Assembly: GCF_963664415.1 (NCBI RefSeq)
Contig: NZ_OY761445.1
Span: 3,312,501-3,376,500 of the forward strand
Source: an uncultured Desulfobacter sp.
GTDB taxonomy: Bacteria; Desulfobacterota; Desulfobacteria; Desulfobacterales; Desulfobacteraceae
DNA length: 64,000 nt
Direction: 5' to 3'
The first letter of the stretch is position 1. The number at the start of each line of letters is the position of its first letter. The notes below the pieces were generated by a model. It saw only the letters and a list, made by a program, of their open reading frames with translations, had not been told where the DNA came from and did not search any database. Positions 24,274 to 34,250 of the stretch are shown here, in pieces. The position numbers were made by a program, and so were the translations under genes.

Positions 24274-26857
24274 AACTCACACCTTTTCCTTGTGACGCAC
24301 GGATGGCATTGGCCTGCAACCGCCCCTGGATATAAAGAGATAACGCCGCAACAGCACCATCACAAACGTTGAAAACCGGAATGCCCCCTGCAATCAGCGC
24401 GTCTCGCAAAGGATCGTAAAGCCTACCCCCGTCCACCACAGCCACAATTGGGGTTGCACTGGTATTATTCAAGGATGTCAGCCGATGGAGAACAGCACCC
24501 TTATGGTGCATGGAATACCGACCTTTTGAATCAGTGTCCAGGGTCTGCATGGCCGGCGACATGGGATCCAAACTGATAATCACGGCATCCACCTCAGGGT
24601 CCCGGCAAAGGATTGCGGCGATGTCACCGTGAACCTGGTCATCGGCCGCCGGGTTTATATCCATGGGGTTGGATATTGTCACCAGTCGATCCAGCCCTTT
24701 GGCCGCCAGTAGAGAATGCACCTCGGTTCGGGTGTTATCGCTGAACCGGGCAAATCCCATGATAAAATCATCGCTTTGGATGGAATCAGCCATGCCCACG
24801 GCCTCAAACCCGGCACCACTGACAGCAGCCAGGCGGTTACCATGAATGGTTTTCGTATTCAATGTTTCGGCCAGCAGCATAAGCGCCTGAAATTCACTGA
24901 AGGTTCTGGCAACAATGGCACCAGCTTGGGAAACACAGCTTTCGCAAACCATATAGTCTCCGGCAAGGGAAGCGGTATGCCCGGCGGTGGCGGCCTTGCC
25001 TTCCGGGGTCCGGCCGGCCTTATAAAACACCACGTCCTTGCCTGCCAGAACCGCATCTCTGACGGCCCGGCAAAAAGCCAGGCCGTCCAGGTCATTAAAG
25101 CCCTCGGCATAGACGGCAATCACATCCACCTGATCACTGTCCTTGAAATATGTCATCATGTCCCCCAGAGTTAAATCGGTCTGATTACCCATGGAAATCA
25201 TATAAGCCGGTGCCAATTGCGGACACTGGTGGCTCCGGTGCAGCATAAAAGCCCCGCTCTGACTGATCAAGGCTGCCCGGCAGAATGTTGTAGGGCAGGA
25301 TCTGTCTTTGGGCAATTTTTCTTCAGGGATAAACCAGGTATCAAAGCTGCCGGGCAAAGAGATCACCCCCATGCAATTGGCCCCTAAAAACACCGGGCCG
25401 CCATCGGTATTCGGGCGGGTGCGGGCAGCCTCTATGGCGTCAATGACCTGCCCGGCCTTCTCCCGGCTGTCATGGGTCTCTCCTAAGCCGCCGGAAATAA
25501 GCATAACGGCATGGGCAACATCCTTTTCTATAATCTCTTCAATCAGGCCGGGCACCTGATCGGCCCCCACAGCCACAATAAAAAGGTCAAGTTTTCCTTT
25601 GCCGCTGTTTGCCAATGCAGCCAGCTCAGGCAGGCAGTCAATGCCCTGGAACTGATCCATGTCTTTTTTTAAAATAACCATATGTTCAGGATCAAACCCC
25701 TGGGCCAGAACATTGTCCAGAATAATCCGGCCAAAATTCTTCCGGGTGGAAGATACACCAATAATGCCCATACGTACCGGATGAAGCAGGTTGCCAATTT
25801 TTGTCACCGGGCGCGGGGGTGGTGTTCTTTTCCGTTTTGAAAACCGGCACATCCCGTCCAGAGGCACCATGAGAAAATCGGTGAATGCAAAAGGATTGAT
25901 CTCAAGTTCGTCTATAATAAAAACCGATTTGGAGTTTTCAAGACAATATGTGTTGCCCATGCGTATAAAAGAGTCAAAGCACTCCACCAATTGCTCGTCC
26001 GTAACGATACGGCGCTGTCCCCGGGTTAAACCGGCAAGCTTTCTGTAGGAAATGGTTTTACGATATAATTGGAAGAATTGATCGCCGGTGCACATGGCCG
26101 TGGAGGCCGCCACAATGGCCTGGCCTTTCCTGAATCGCCTTGCGTATAATTCCGTGTCCGTACCACCCAATCCGGCAGATAAAATCGTGCCGAATTCTCT
26201 GGTGTGGCGCAACCCAACAATGAGTTCATTGCCAAAGGCTGCCGAATCCGGAGGCATATACTGCACCTGCAGAACGCCTTTTATATCGCGGGAAACTGCA
26301 GATGCAAGATCGTCACCGGTCAGGCCCCGGTAGTGCGCGGGCAGGCCGTCCTGGAAATGAGCCAAGCCGGCTGCATAGTTTTCAGGCACCTCGTAGAGCA
26401 TCCGACGTACGGCGGAACGAATTTTATTGGGCGCCTTGTCCACGACCCGGACACCACCCACCTCTGTTTTGTGAATGATATATGGAGAGACAATTTTTAG
26501 TACACTTTTCTCGCCCGGCATATCCACAAGATCGTCATCGGCAATCCGGTCCCCTTGCTTAATCAGCCGGACATGGGGAAGCGTCTCTGCCCCGGATTTC
26601 GCCAAAAGTTCGTATACTTCGGATTCAAAAAGAAACGCCCGCCCCTGTCCCCAGGCATTGGAGAAAATTTGTTCAAGGGAATGAAAATCAATATCAATAC
26701 CCACCTGCATGTTTAATCCCAGTCTCGTTGTTATGTTACGCATACCCCAATAGGCGTTTGCAAATAAATCAGCAAATATCTTTGTATTCATTTTCAGGAA
26801 TAATAACAACCCGGGAACAAAATTTGTGATCATGGCGTAGTCCGGGTATCTGAGCAT
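24266..26857 (-). CDS. ADP-forming acyl-CoA synthetase-family protein (ATP-grasp first)
   Basis: An 863-residue protein with acetate-CoA ligase (ADP-forming) domains in the order ATP-grasp (about 75-340, 'HKTEVGGVRVV', 'GLRHTREFGTILSAGLGG', 'IIDELEINPF'), CoA-binding Rossmann (~355-490, 'MGIIGVSSTRKNFG') and ligase flavodoxin-like part (~530-830). The conserved phospho-His is expected in 'AGHTASLAGD'. The usual ACD fusion order is CoA-binding first, so this is a permuted arrangement. It would make acyl-CoA with ATP or the reverse. The first ~50 residues are weakly conserved-looking; ATG 26710 with an upstream GGGA is an alternative start. Overlaps the S4 gene by 8 bases. Confidence 0.8.
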   Translation of the reverse strand: MLRYPDYAMITNFVPGLLLFLKMNTKIFADLFANAYWGMRNITTRLGLNMQVGIDIDFHSLEQIFSNAWGQGRAFLFESEVYELLAKSGAETLPHVRLIKQGDRIADDDLVDMPGEKSVLKIVSPYIIHKTEVGGVRVVDKAPNKIRSAVRRMLYEVPENYAAGLAHFQDGLPAHYRGLTGDDLASAVSRDIKGVLQVQYMPPDSAAFGNELIVGLRHTREFGTILSAGLGGTDTELYARRFRKGQAIVAASTAMCTGDQFFQLYRKTISYRKLAGLTRGQRRIVTDEQLVECFDSFIRMGNTYCLENSKSVFIIDELEINPFAFTDFLMVPLDGMCRFSKRKRTPPPRPVTKIGNLLHPVRMGIIGVSSTRKNFGRIILDNVLAQGFDPEHMVILKKDMDQFQGIDCLPELAALANSGKGKLDLFIVAVGADQVPGLIEEIIEKDVAHAVMLISGGLGETHDSREKAGQVIDAIEAARTRPNTDGGPVFLGANCMGVISLPGSFDTWFIPEEKLPKDRSCPTTFCRAALISQSGAFMLHRSHQCPQLAPAYMISMGNQTDLTLGDMMTYFKDSDQVDVIAVYAEGFNDLDGLAFCRAVRDAVLAGKDVVFYKAGRTPEGKAATAGHTASLAGDYMVCESCVSQAGAIVARTFSEFQALMLLAETLNTKTIHGNRLAAVSGAGFEAVGMADSIQSDDFIMGFARFSDNTRTEVHSLLAAKGLDRLVTISNPMDINPAADDQVHGDIAAILCRDPEVDAVIISLDPMSPAMQTLDTDSKGRYSMHHKGAVLHRLTSLNNTSATPIVAVVDGGRLYDPLRDALIAGGIPVFNVCDGAVAALSLYIQGRLQANAIRASQGKGVSYD

Positions 26858-26951
26858 TTCTAGTTTTCACACGATACGAAATGAGCAGTTGCTTTTTCCA
26901 ACTTAACATAATAAAGTTATTTTTAAAATTACATCTCTATCGGAAAACAAA

Positions 26952-29900
26952 ATGCTTTCATATAGATATATGATCGGATTAAAATATATTTTAATCATCT
27001 TATTCGTATCTATCTCTACGGCTTGTGCGGTAACAACCTGTCTGGCCGGCACCCCACCCAAACAGATTACCGTGGCTGTGGGCACGGACAGCACCCCCTA
27101 CTATTTCCTCGATCAGGAAAATCACCCTGCCGGTTTGGTGGTGGACATCTGGAAACTTTGGGCCGGCAGGACCGGCATAAAAGTCGTTTTTAAGCCCGTT
27201 CCCTTTTACCAGACCCTTATATCCGTACAAAATGGAGATGCCGATGTTCACGCCGGGTGTTTTTTCAGCAAAAAAAGGAGTAAAACCCTTAATTTTATAA
27301 CACCGGTGGTCAAGGTCAGGACCCATTTTTTCGTGAAAAAAAATATCCTGGGCGTCAATCGGCTGGAGGATCTGCGCGGTTTTCGCATTGGCATCATTAA
27401 GGGTGATGCCGCCATTGATTACCTGAAACAAAAATTACCCGATGCCACCCTGGCCGTATATCCGGATAACCTGACCCTGTTCAACGCTGTCAAGTCCGGT
27501 GATATTCTTGCGTTTGTCAAAGATACCAATATCGCTTTGGCAATGCTCAAACAAAAAGGGATAATGAATCAGTTCCGATATTTTGACCAGGAACCGCTTT
27601 ACGAGGCGAATTGGCTTTGCGCCGTACGCCGTGGCAATAAGGTTTTGGCCGAAATCGTACGAAAAGGGATGCAAGAAATTCCCCAGGCCGACAAAGCCGC
27701 TGTGTTTCGTAAATGGACTGGGAAATCCCAGGACCTTGCAACCGATGCATTGACGATTGCCTGCATCAATGAGTACCCGCCCATGTCCATGATCAGTGCC
27801 GCAGGCCATCCGTCCGGCATGCTCGTGGATGTATGGCGGCTGTGGGCAGCCAAAACCGGCCGAAAAATAAATTTTAAATTTTTCAGCCCCGGCGACGCCT
27901 TAAAAGCAGTCGAGGATGGAAGGGCAGATATTCATTCAGGCTTAAGCAGGTCAAACGAACGGGAAACAACCATTGCCTTCTCCCACCCCTTTTACCGGAT
28001 GGAAAGCGGTTTTTTTTATAAACTCGGACCGAATGCGCCCAAAACACTGGCCGAATTACAAGGGAAAATTGTCGGAACCGATGCAGGTACTACACCGTTA
28101 AAGCATTTACAGGTAAAAAACAGAGTCTTTCTGGTGCAGCCCACGGATCACGATCTGCTCCAGGAGGCATCCCAGGGTGCCTTTGACGTCTTTTTTGCTG
28201 AACTACCCTATGTCTCGGCCCAACTTGAACGTAGGGGAGAACAAGGAAGTTACGATCTTTTACCCCAGGGAAAAATGACCCGGCCCATTCATGCGGGGGT
28301 GGCAAAAAAGAACACGACGCTTTTAAAAACAGTCAACAAAGGGTTATCGGCCATATCCGACGTTGAACTGGCTGATATTGAAGCGCGCTGGATCAAAGAT
28401 CCATCCATGAGACAGTTTGGGAACAACCCCATGACCAATATACTGACCCCGGAAGAAAAAGCCTGGCTGAAATCTCATCAGGTGGTCCCGCTTTTAGGAG
28501 ACGCAGGCTTGCCACCCATTAGTTTTTCAGATCCAACCGGCCGGTATAAAGGGGTGGCGGCTGACTATATCAATCTGATCGGACGCCGACTGGGTCTTCG
28601 GTTTGAAGTCATCACCGACTACACCTGGAACCAGATGACGAACATGATAAAAACGGGCAAAGCAAACGGAATCACCTGTATTGTCAAAGAAAAAGACCGG
28701 GAGCACTGGCTCTCATTCACTGAGCCCTATTTCGTGAGCCCCTATGTCATTGTGACTAAAAAACAGATGCGGACCATTTCCGGCGTAGAAAATCTGGCCG
28801 GCAAAACCCTGGCCATTGAAGACGGATTCTTTCTACAATCCAGATTGAAGAAACAATATCCAAAAGTAATAGTTAAACCCTTTGAAAATACGGTCAAGGC
28901 GCTTGAGAATGTGGCCAACGGATCAAGTGACGCATATGCCGGAAATCTTATGGTAATTAAATATCTGTTGAATAAAAAAAATATTGATACACTTAAAATT
29001 GCAGCGCCGGCCCCTTGGCCGGAATCCAGACTTTGCCTTGGCATTCGCAAGGACTGGCCCTTGCTGATTTCATCCATTAACAAAGCCATTGAAAATATCT
29101 CCCAGGAATCCCACCGGCTGATCAACCTGCACTGGATGGAGGACCTTGAGGATGCGGACCGGGAAACCATGCTTTTGCTCACACACGATGAAAAGGAATG
29201 GCTCAAATCCCATCCGGCCATAAGTTTGGGTATTGATCCTGCCTGGCCGCCGTTTGAATTCTATTCCCAAGAGCACGGGTATTCAGGCCTGGCCGCCGAA
29301 TATATTAACAAAATAGAAAACCAACTCAACATATCCCTGCAACCACAAATCGGCCTGACCTGGCAACAAGTCATGGACAAGGGGCGACAAAAAGAGATAG
29401 ACCTGTTCCCCTGTATTGCCCCCAGCCATAAGCGGGCACAATTTCTTAATTTCACCAATCCATATCTCACGTTCCCTATGGTCATTGCCGCCGAAACGAA
29501 TTTCCCATTTATAAGCGGGCTTCAAGACCTGGAAGGTAAAACGATTGCAGTGGCGCAAGGTTATATATCCCATGAAATTCTCCAAAAAGATTTTCCAACG
29601 CTTAAACTTTCACCCGTTGAATCGGTGGCTGAAGGCCTCAAACGGATCAGCCAAAACAGGGCGGACGTGTTTGTGGGAAACCTTGCCTCCATTACATATA
29701 GTTCCAAACAAACAGGACTGACCAATATCAAAATTTCCGCTGTGACCCCCTACAACTTTGAACTCTCCATGGGTATACGGAAGGATTGGCCTCAATTGGT
29801 CTCCATCCTTAACAAAATTTTAACGAATATGCCTGAATCTGAAAAAAATAAAATTCGGGATGACTGGGTCCGCATGCAGTTTGAGCATCAAACCAACTGG

Positions 29901-31862
29901 ACGCTTCTGTGGAAATGGATTTTTGGTATGACACTTGTCTCGGGTACTATCCTGGGCATTATTCTTTTTTCCAATAACAAACTTAAAAAGGCCGAAGTCT
30001 CTTTGAGAGAAAGCCACAAAGATTTGGCTCTGGCCGTAGCCGTGGCCAAAGAGGAAAAGCAAAAAGCGTTGGCGGCAGACCAGGCAAAAAGTCAATTCTT
30101 GGCCAATATGAGCCATGAAATCCGGACGCCTATGAATGCCATCATCGGCATGACCCATCTGATCATGCAAACCCAGCTTGACACAAAACAAACAGATTAC
30201 GTCAGCAAGATTGATACATCTGCCAAATCCCTACTGAACCTGATCAACGATATTCTGGATTTCTCAAAAATTGAAGCCGGCAAGATGGACATGGAAATCG
30301 TGTCGTTCCGCCTGGATGAAACCATGGAAAAACTTGCCGACCTGATTACGGTCAAGGCTGCTGGTAAAAAAAATATTGACGTCCAGTTCAAGGTGGACCC
30401 CCAAATTCCAAACAGCCTGAAAGGTGACCCCCTAAGACTGAACCAGGTTTTGGTCAACCTTGGCAACAATGCGGTAAAATTCACGGATAAAGGCCACATC
30501 ATCGTGTCGGTGGATCTGCTTGAAAGACAAAAGGATCGAGGGATCTTAAGATTCTGCGTTACGGACAGCGGCATCGGTATGACACCTGAACAACAGAAAA
30601 AACTGTTTAAAGTATTCAGCCAGGCAGATTCCTCAACAACCCGTAAATACGGCGGCACAGGATTGGGTCTTGTCATTTCAAAACGAATTGTCGAGATGAT
30701 GGGCGGAGAAATCTTTCTTGAAAGTTCGGCCGGGAAAGGCAGTACCTTCTCTTTTACCTTACCCATAGAATTTGGCCCCAAAGAGGCGCCCAAACAAAAG
30801 CGTGAAGAACAACCGATTTCCAGAGCTATTCTGGGGGCCAAAATTCTGCTGGCAGAGGACCACGAAATCAACCAGCAGGTTGCAAAGGAACTTCTGGAAA
30901 GCGCCGGTTTTTTCGTCCAGATGGCGAATAACGGAGAAGAAGCCCTTTCCATGGCCTTGTCCCAGGATTTTGACCTGGTCCTCATGGACCTTCAAATGCC
31001 CGTGATGGACGGGTACCAGGCGACCCGGGAAATACGACGCCACAAAACCAGCGAAAACCTGCCCATTGTTGCCATGACAGCCTCTGCCATGCCCCGGGAC
31101 CGGGCAAAGGCCATGGCTGCGGGCATGAATTCCCATGTGAGTAAACCCATTGATCTAAAAGAGCTGTTCCAGACCCTTTCCCAGTGGATCAAACCTGGAG
31201 ACAGGCCTCTCCCAAAGGGCTTTAACGAAAAACCGGACAAAGAGAGCGCTCTGGGTGATGTTCCGGGAATATCCGTGCGGCATGCCCTTTCCCGTCTCGA
31301 TAAAAACGAGGAACTCTACCTGGATCTGCTGGAAAAATTCAAACAAAATTATGCCTACGCGGACCGGGAGTTAAGGGATCTCATCGAAAATGGGCAGGAT
31401 GCTGATGCCCGGCGACTGGCCCATTCAATAAAAGGTGTGGCCGGCAATGTCGGTATGACGGACCTTCAGGCGGCAGCAGCCGAACTGGAAGCGGCTTTTT
31501 GTGACAAAAGGTCATCTGAATACGACAATCTGATGACACGATTTTCCCAGAGCTTACCCCTTGTGTTGTCTTCGGTGGATCAACTGACCAGCACCATTGT
31601 CAAAAAGGCCCCATTGCCGACAAATGGGCAAATCAAGTCCGAAAAAGAACTGGCTCGGATGTTGGTTGACCTTGCACCGTTTGTAAAAAAAAGGGAAGCC
31701 AAACCGGCAAAAGAACGAATCAAAAAAATGGTGCTCCTGGCATGGCCAAATCATATGGAGTCTGATATAGCACAGTTGGATCATCTAATTTCCAGGTACC
31801 AATTCAAACCAGCTGAAGTACTCCTTGAAAAGGTCATGGTGAGGCTGGAAGATATAGGATAA
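26952..31862 (+). CDS. Hybrid sensor histidine kinase with four periplasmic binding domains
   Basis: A 1636-residue BvgS-like sensor. A signal peptide (1-27) is followed by four tandem SBP_bac_3 solute-binding domains (starting near 35, 265, 513 and 756, each with a 'G...D...' pattern such as 'GLVVDIWKLWAGRTG'). A membrane helix lies at ~987-1006 ('WIFGMTLVSGTILGIILF'). HisKA follows with the phospho-His in 'MSHEIRTPMN' (H1055), a HATPase ('GGTGLGLVISKRIVEMMGG'), a receiver (D1346 in 'VLMDLQMPVMDG') and an HPt domain (H1491 in 'LAHSIKGVAGNVG'). It probably senses small ligands in the periplasm. The HD-GYP regulator begins four bases after the stop, so the two form a signalling operon. Confidence 0.92.
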   Translation: MLSYRYMIGLKYILIILFVSISTACAVTTCLAGTPPKQITVAVGTDSTPYYFLDQENHPAGLVVDIWKLWAGRTGIKVVFKPVPFYQTLISVQNGDADVHAGCFFSKKRSKTLNFITPVVKVRTHFFVKKNILGVNRLEDLRGFRIGIIKGDAAIDYLKQKLPDATLAVYPDNLTLFNAVKSGDILAFVKDTNIALAMLKQKGIMNQFRYFDQEPLYEANWLCAVRRGNKVLAEIVRKGMQEIPQADKAAVFRKWTGKSQDLATDALTIACINEYPPMSMISAAGHPSGMLVDVWRLWAAKTGRKINFKFFSPGDALKAVEDGRADIHSGLSRSNERETTIAFSHPFYRMESGFFYKLGPNAPKTLAELQGKIVGTDAGTTPLKHLQVKNRVFLVQPTDHDLLQEASQGAFDVFFAELPYVSAQLERRGEQGSYDLLPQGKMTRPIHAGVAKKNTTLLKTVNKGLSAISDVELADIEARWIKDPSMRQFGNNPMTNILTPEEKAWLKSHQVVPLLGDAGLPPISFSDPTGRYKGVAADYINLIGRRLGLRFEVITDYTWNQMTNMIKTGKANGITCIVKEKDREHWLSFTEPYFVSPYVIVTKKQMRTISGVENLAGKTLAIEDGFFLQSRLKKQYPKVIVKPFENTVKALENVANGSSDAYAGNLMVIKYLLNKKNIDTLKIAAPAPWPESRLCLGIRKDWPLLISSINKAIENISQESHRLINLHWMEDLEDADRETMLLLTHDEKEWLKSHPAISLGIDPAWPPFEFYSQEHGYSGLAAEYINKIENQLNISLQPQIGLTWQQVMDKGRQKEIDLFPCIAPSHKRAQFLNFTNPYLTFPMVIAAETNFPFISGLQDLEGKTIAVAQGYISHEILQKDFPTLKLSPVESVAEGLKRISQNRADVFVGNLASITYSSKQTGLTNIKISAVTPYNFELSMGIRKDWPQLVSILNKILTNMPESEKNKIRDDWVRMQFEHQTNWTLLWKWIFGMTLVSGTILGIILFSNNKLKKAEVSLRESHKDLALAVAVAKEEKQKALAADQAKSQFLANMSHEIRTPMNAIIGMTHLIMQTQLDTKQTDYVSKIDTSAKSLLNLINDILDFSKIEAGKMDMEIVSFRLDETMEKLADLITVKAAGKKNIDVQFKVDPQIPNSLKGDPLRLNQVLVNLGNNAVKFTDKGHIIVSVDLLERQKDRGILRFCVTDSGIGMTPEQQKKLFKVFSQADSSTTRKYGGTGLGLVISKRIVEMMGGEIFLESSAGKGSTFSFTLPIEFGPKEAPKQKREEQPISRAILGAKILLAEDHEINQQVAKELLESAGFFVQMANNGEEALSMALSQDFDLVLMDLQMPVMDGYQATREIRRHKTSENLPIVAMTASAMPRDRAKAMAAGMNSHVSKPIDLKELFQTLSQWIKPGDRPLPKGFNEKPDKESALGDVPGISVRHALSRLDKNEELYLDLLEKFKQNYAYADRELRDLIENGQDADARRLAHSIKGVAGNVGMTDLQAAAAELEAAFCDKRSSEYDNLMTRFSQSLPLVLSSVDQLTSTIVKKAPLPTNGQIKSEKELARMLVDLAPFVKKREAKPAKERIKKMVLLAWPNHMESDIAQLDHLISRYQFKPAEVLLEKVMVRLEDIG

Positions 31863-31865
31863 ATT

Positions 31866-32957
31866 ATGACCGACTTATCTCAGATGCGCGTTCTTGTTGT
31901 AGATGATGTAGAAACCAATGTGGATATTCTCGTGGAGGCCCTTGGCGATGATTACCGTGTGAGTGTGGCTATGGACGGAGAATCAGCCCTGGAAATAATC
32001 GAAGAAGATCCTCCGGATATTATTCTTATGGATATCATGATGCCCGGCATAGATGGTTACCAAGTGTGTGAAAGGCTTAAGTCCAAAACCGCGACCCGGG
32101 ATATCCCTGTGGTGTTTTTGACGGCTCTGTCCGAAGAGGACAATGAAGCCAGGGGGCTTGCTTTGGGCGCAGTGGATTATATTACAAAGCCATTCAGGGC
32201 TGCAATCGTTAAAGCCCGGGTTAAAAATCATCTGGAATTAAAACAGCACAAGGACCATTTGGAGAACCTGGTCGAGAAAAGAACCCGGGAAGTATTTTTA
32301 ACTCAGGAAATCAGCATGGAATGCATCGGCACCCTGGCTGAATTTCGAGATCCTGAGACCGGCGGGCATATCAAGCGCACCCAGCATTACATCAAAGCGC
32401 TTGCAGACAAGCTTAAAACGCTGCCCCAATTTAGGAAAATATTAAATGAAGAGACCATTGACCTGATTTATAAATGTGCACCGTTGCATGATATCGGCAA
32501 AGTTGCCATACCCGATATCATCCTTAAAAAACCGGGAAAACTGACCAAAGAAGAGTTCGATGTGATGAAAACCCATGCCACCCATGGATATAAGGTGCTG
32601 CTGTCCGGCAAAACACGTCTGGACACAGGCGCGTATCTGAAATGTGCCGCCACCATTGCCTTGACCCACCATGAGAAATGGGACGGATCCGGCTATCCCC
32701 GGGGACTTTCAGGAAACAATATTCCCGTGGAAGGACGGTTGATGGCCATTGCAGATGTGTATGATGCCTTGGTCTCCAAGCGGGTATATAAATCCCCATT
32801 GACCCATTCACAGGCCATGGCCATTATTCTTGAGGGAAAGGGAAAGCATTTTGACCCTGATATGGTAGACGTATTTAAACGCCATGCCGAAACGTTCAGG
32901 GCCATTGCCATAGAATTTGCAGACCATGATGATGAAATTAAAACATTGCAGTGTTAA
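31866..32957 (+). CDS. HD-GYP response regulator
   Basis: A 363-residue protein. Residues 7-125 are a receiver with phospho-acceptor D56 ('IILMDIMMPG') and 'VFLTALSEED', 'ITKPF'. Residues ~150-355 are an HD-GYP domain: 'APLHDIGKVAIPDIILKKPG', 'HHEKWDGSGYPRGLSG' and 'RLMAIADVYDALVSKRVYK'. HD-GYP domains degrade c-di-GMP. It is placed four bases after the hybrid kinase and overlaps the next gene by 7 bases, so it is the likely output of the kinase phosphorelay. Confidence 0.92.
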   Translation: MTDLSQMRVLVVDDVETNVDILVEALGDDYRVSVAMDGESALEIIEEDPPDIILMDIMMPGIDGYQVCERLKSKTATRDIPVVFLTALSEEDNEARGLALGAVDYITKPFRAAIVKARVKNHLELKQHKDHLENLVEKRTREVFLTQEISMECIGTLAEFRDPETGGHIKRTQHYIKALADKLKTLPQFRKILNEETIDLIYKCAPLHDIGKVAIPDIILKKPGKLTKEEFDVMKTHATHGYKVLLSGKTRLDTGAYLKCAATIALTHHEKWDGSGYPRGLSGNNIPVEGRLMAIADVYDALVSKRVYKSPLTHSQAMAIILEGKGKHFDPDMVDVFKRHAETFRAIAIEFADHDDEIKTLQC

Positions 32958-32977
32958 AAAACAAATTCAAAGGAAAA

Positions 32978-34105
32978 ATGATGGAACCGGGACAAACAGC
33001 CATACATAAACAGTCGGTGATGGTGGTTGAAGACTGTGAACCGGATATCGACGCACTGGTGGCGTGTTTGAGCGGCAACTACCGGGTCCGGGTCGCAACG
33101 GACGGCGCCGGTGCCCTTAAATGTATCCGGGAGGATGTGCCTGATATCGTGCTGCTAGACATCCTGATGCCGGGCATGGACGGTTTTGAAGTTTGCCGGC
33201 AAATAAAGGCAGATCCTGATTTACAGGACGTATTGATCATATTTGTTACCAGTTTAACTGAAGCTGTGGATGAAACCAAGGGGCTCGAGATGGGCGCTGT
33301 GGACTATATTACAAAACCCTTTAACTTTGCCGTCATCCGCGCCAAGGTAAAAACCCACCTGGAGCTGGCCCTGGCCAGAAAGGAACTGGCATATCAAAAC
33401 CGGATTCTTAAAGAAAATATCGAATTACGGGAACAGGTTGAGCAGATTTACCGCCATGATCTCAAGACCCCGATCCAGGTGGTATTGGGGGCCGCACAGA
33501 TCCTGATGCACTCTGATCCCCTGCATAAACCCACCTGGCAAAATATAGTGCAGGAGCAGATGAATGCCTGTTATACCATGGTTGATATACTGAACCGAAC
33601 CATGGTGCTCTATAAAATGGAACAGGATACCTGTCCGGTTCATATGACCAAGGTGGATATCATGCCTGTTTTTGACCGCATCTCTGTGGCCTTTGACAGA
33701 AGAATGGCAAAAAGGCAGATCCGGTTGAACATATCAATCAACGAAGATCCTGCTGATGCCGGAAGGCCTTTTATGATTTTATGCGATGAATTGCTTTTTT
33801 ACATCATGATTAACAATTTGTTCTCAAATGCCCTGGAGGCATCCCCGGATGGCGGGATCATTGCCATCCGGATTATTGGCCCCAAACAGGGGAATATTAA
33901 GATAGAAATAGAAAACCAGGGACTTATCCCGGAGCCTATCCGCGATAAGTTCTTTGATAAATTTGTTACTTACGGAAAAGCCCAGGGTACCGGTATCGGA
34001 ACGTATTCGGCGATGCTTACGGCACGCCTGCATGGTGGAAGTATTAACTTTTCTTTGTCCGAGCAGACCGGTACCACCACGATATCTGTGTGCTTACCCC
34101 AATAA
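32978..34105 (+). CDS. Receiver-histidine kinase (REC-HisKA-HATPase)
   Basis: About 375 residues. The N-terminal receiver contains 'VLLDILMPGMDGFEV' as phospho-site and 'YITKPFNFAV'. A short coiled segment leads to an H-box 'YRHDLKTPIQVVLGAAQIL' and a HATPase domain ending 'GTGIGTYSAMLTARLHGG'. There is no membrane segment, so it is a cytoplasmic kinase controlled by phosphorylation of its receiver. The start at 32978 follows AAAGGA; the frame extends to 32951, overlapping the HD-GYP gene. It completes the three-gene signalling operon and gives the phosphorelay a second branch. Confidence 0.88.
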   Translation: MMEPGQTAIHKQSVMVVEDCEPDIDALVACLSGNYRVRVATDGAGALKCIREDVPDIVLLDILMPGMDGFEVCRQIKADPDLQDVLIIFVTSLTEAVDETKGLEMGAVDYITKPFNFAVIRAKVKTHLELALARKELAYQNRILKENIELREQVEQIYRHDLKTPIQVVLGAAQILMHSDPLHKPTWQNIVQEQMNACYTMVDILNRTMVLYKMEQDTCPVHMTKVDIMPVFDRISVAFDRRMAKRQIRLNISINEDPADAGRPFMILCDELLFYIMINNLFSNALEASPDGGIIAIRIIGPKQGNIKIEIENQGLIPEPIRDKFFDKFVTYGKAQGTGIGTYSAMLTARLHGGSINFSLSEQTGTTTISVCLPQ

Positions 34106-34179
34106 GGGGAACGCCGATACCCTGTCAATCTTCTTTATTTTTGTTTGAAAGCCATATATCTTGTCGAATTACGCGAATG

Positions 34180-34234
34180 TTTTGTTGTGGCGTGATCCTG
34201 GGTGTTCATAGACCAGGTCAGCCCATGGCTGTTA
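34180..34234 (+). repeat. 55-nt repeat element, copy A
   Basis: Begins TTTTGTTGTG and ends CCCATGGCTGTTA. It is 42/55 identical to copy B and 43/55 to copy C with no gaps. CCTGG (34197-34201) pairs with CCAGG (34213-34217); in copy B the outer pair changes to T-A, a compensatory change. It ends 16 bases before the ATG of the LarA-like gene. The similarity to copy B resumes after the core as GATACCCA. The terminal ATGGCTGTT opens a 27-codon frame out of register with the following gene. Confidence 0.8.
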
Positions 34235-34250
34235 CTAAAAAAGTGAAAAA

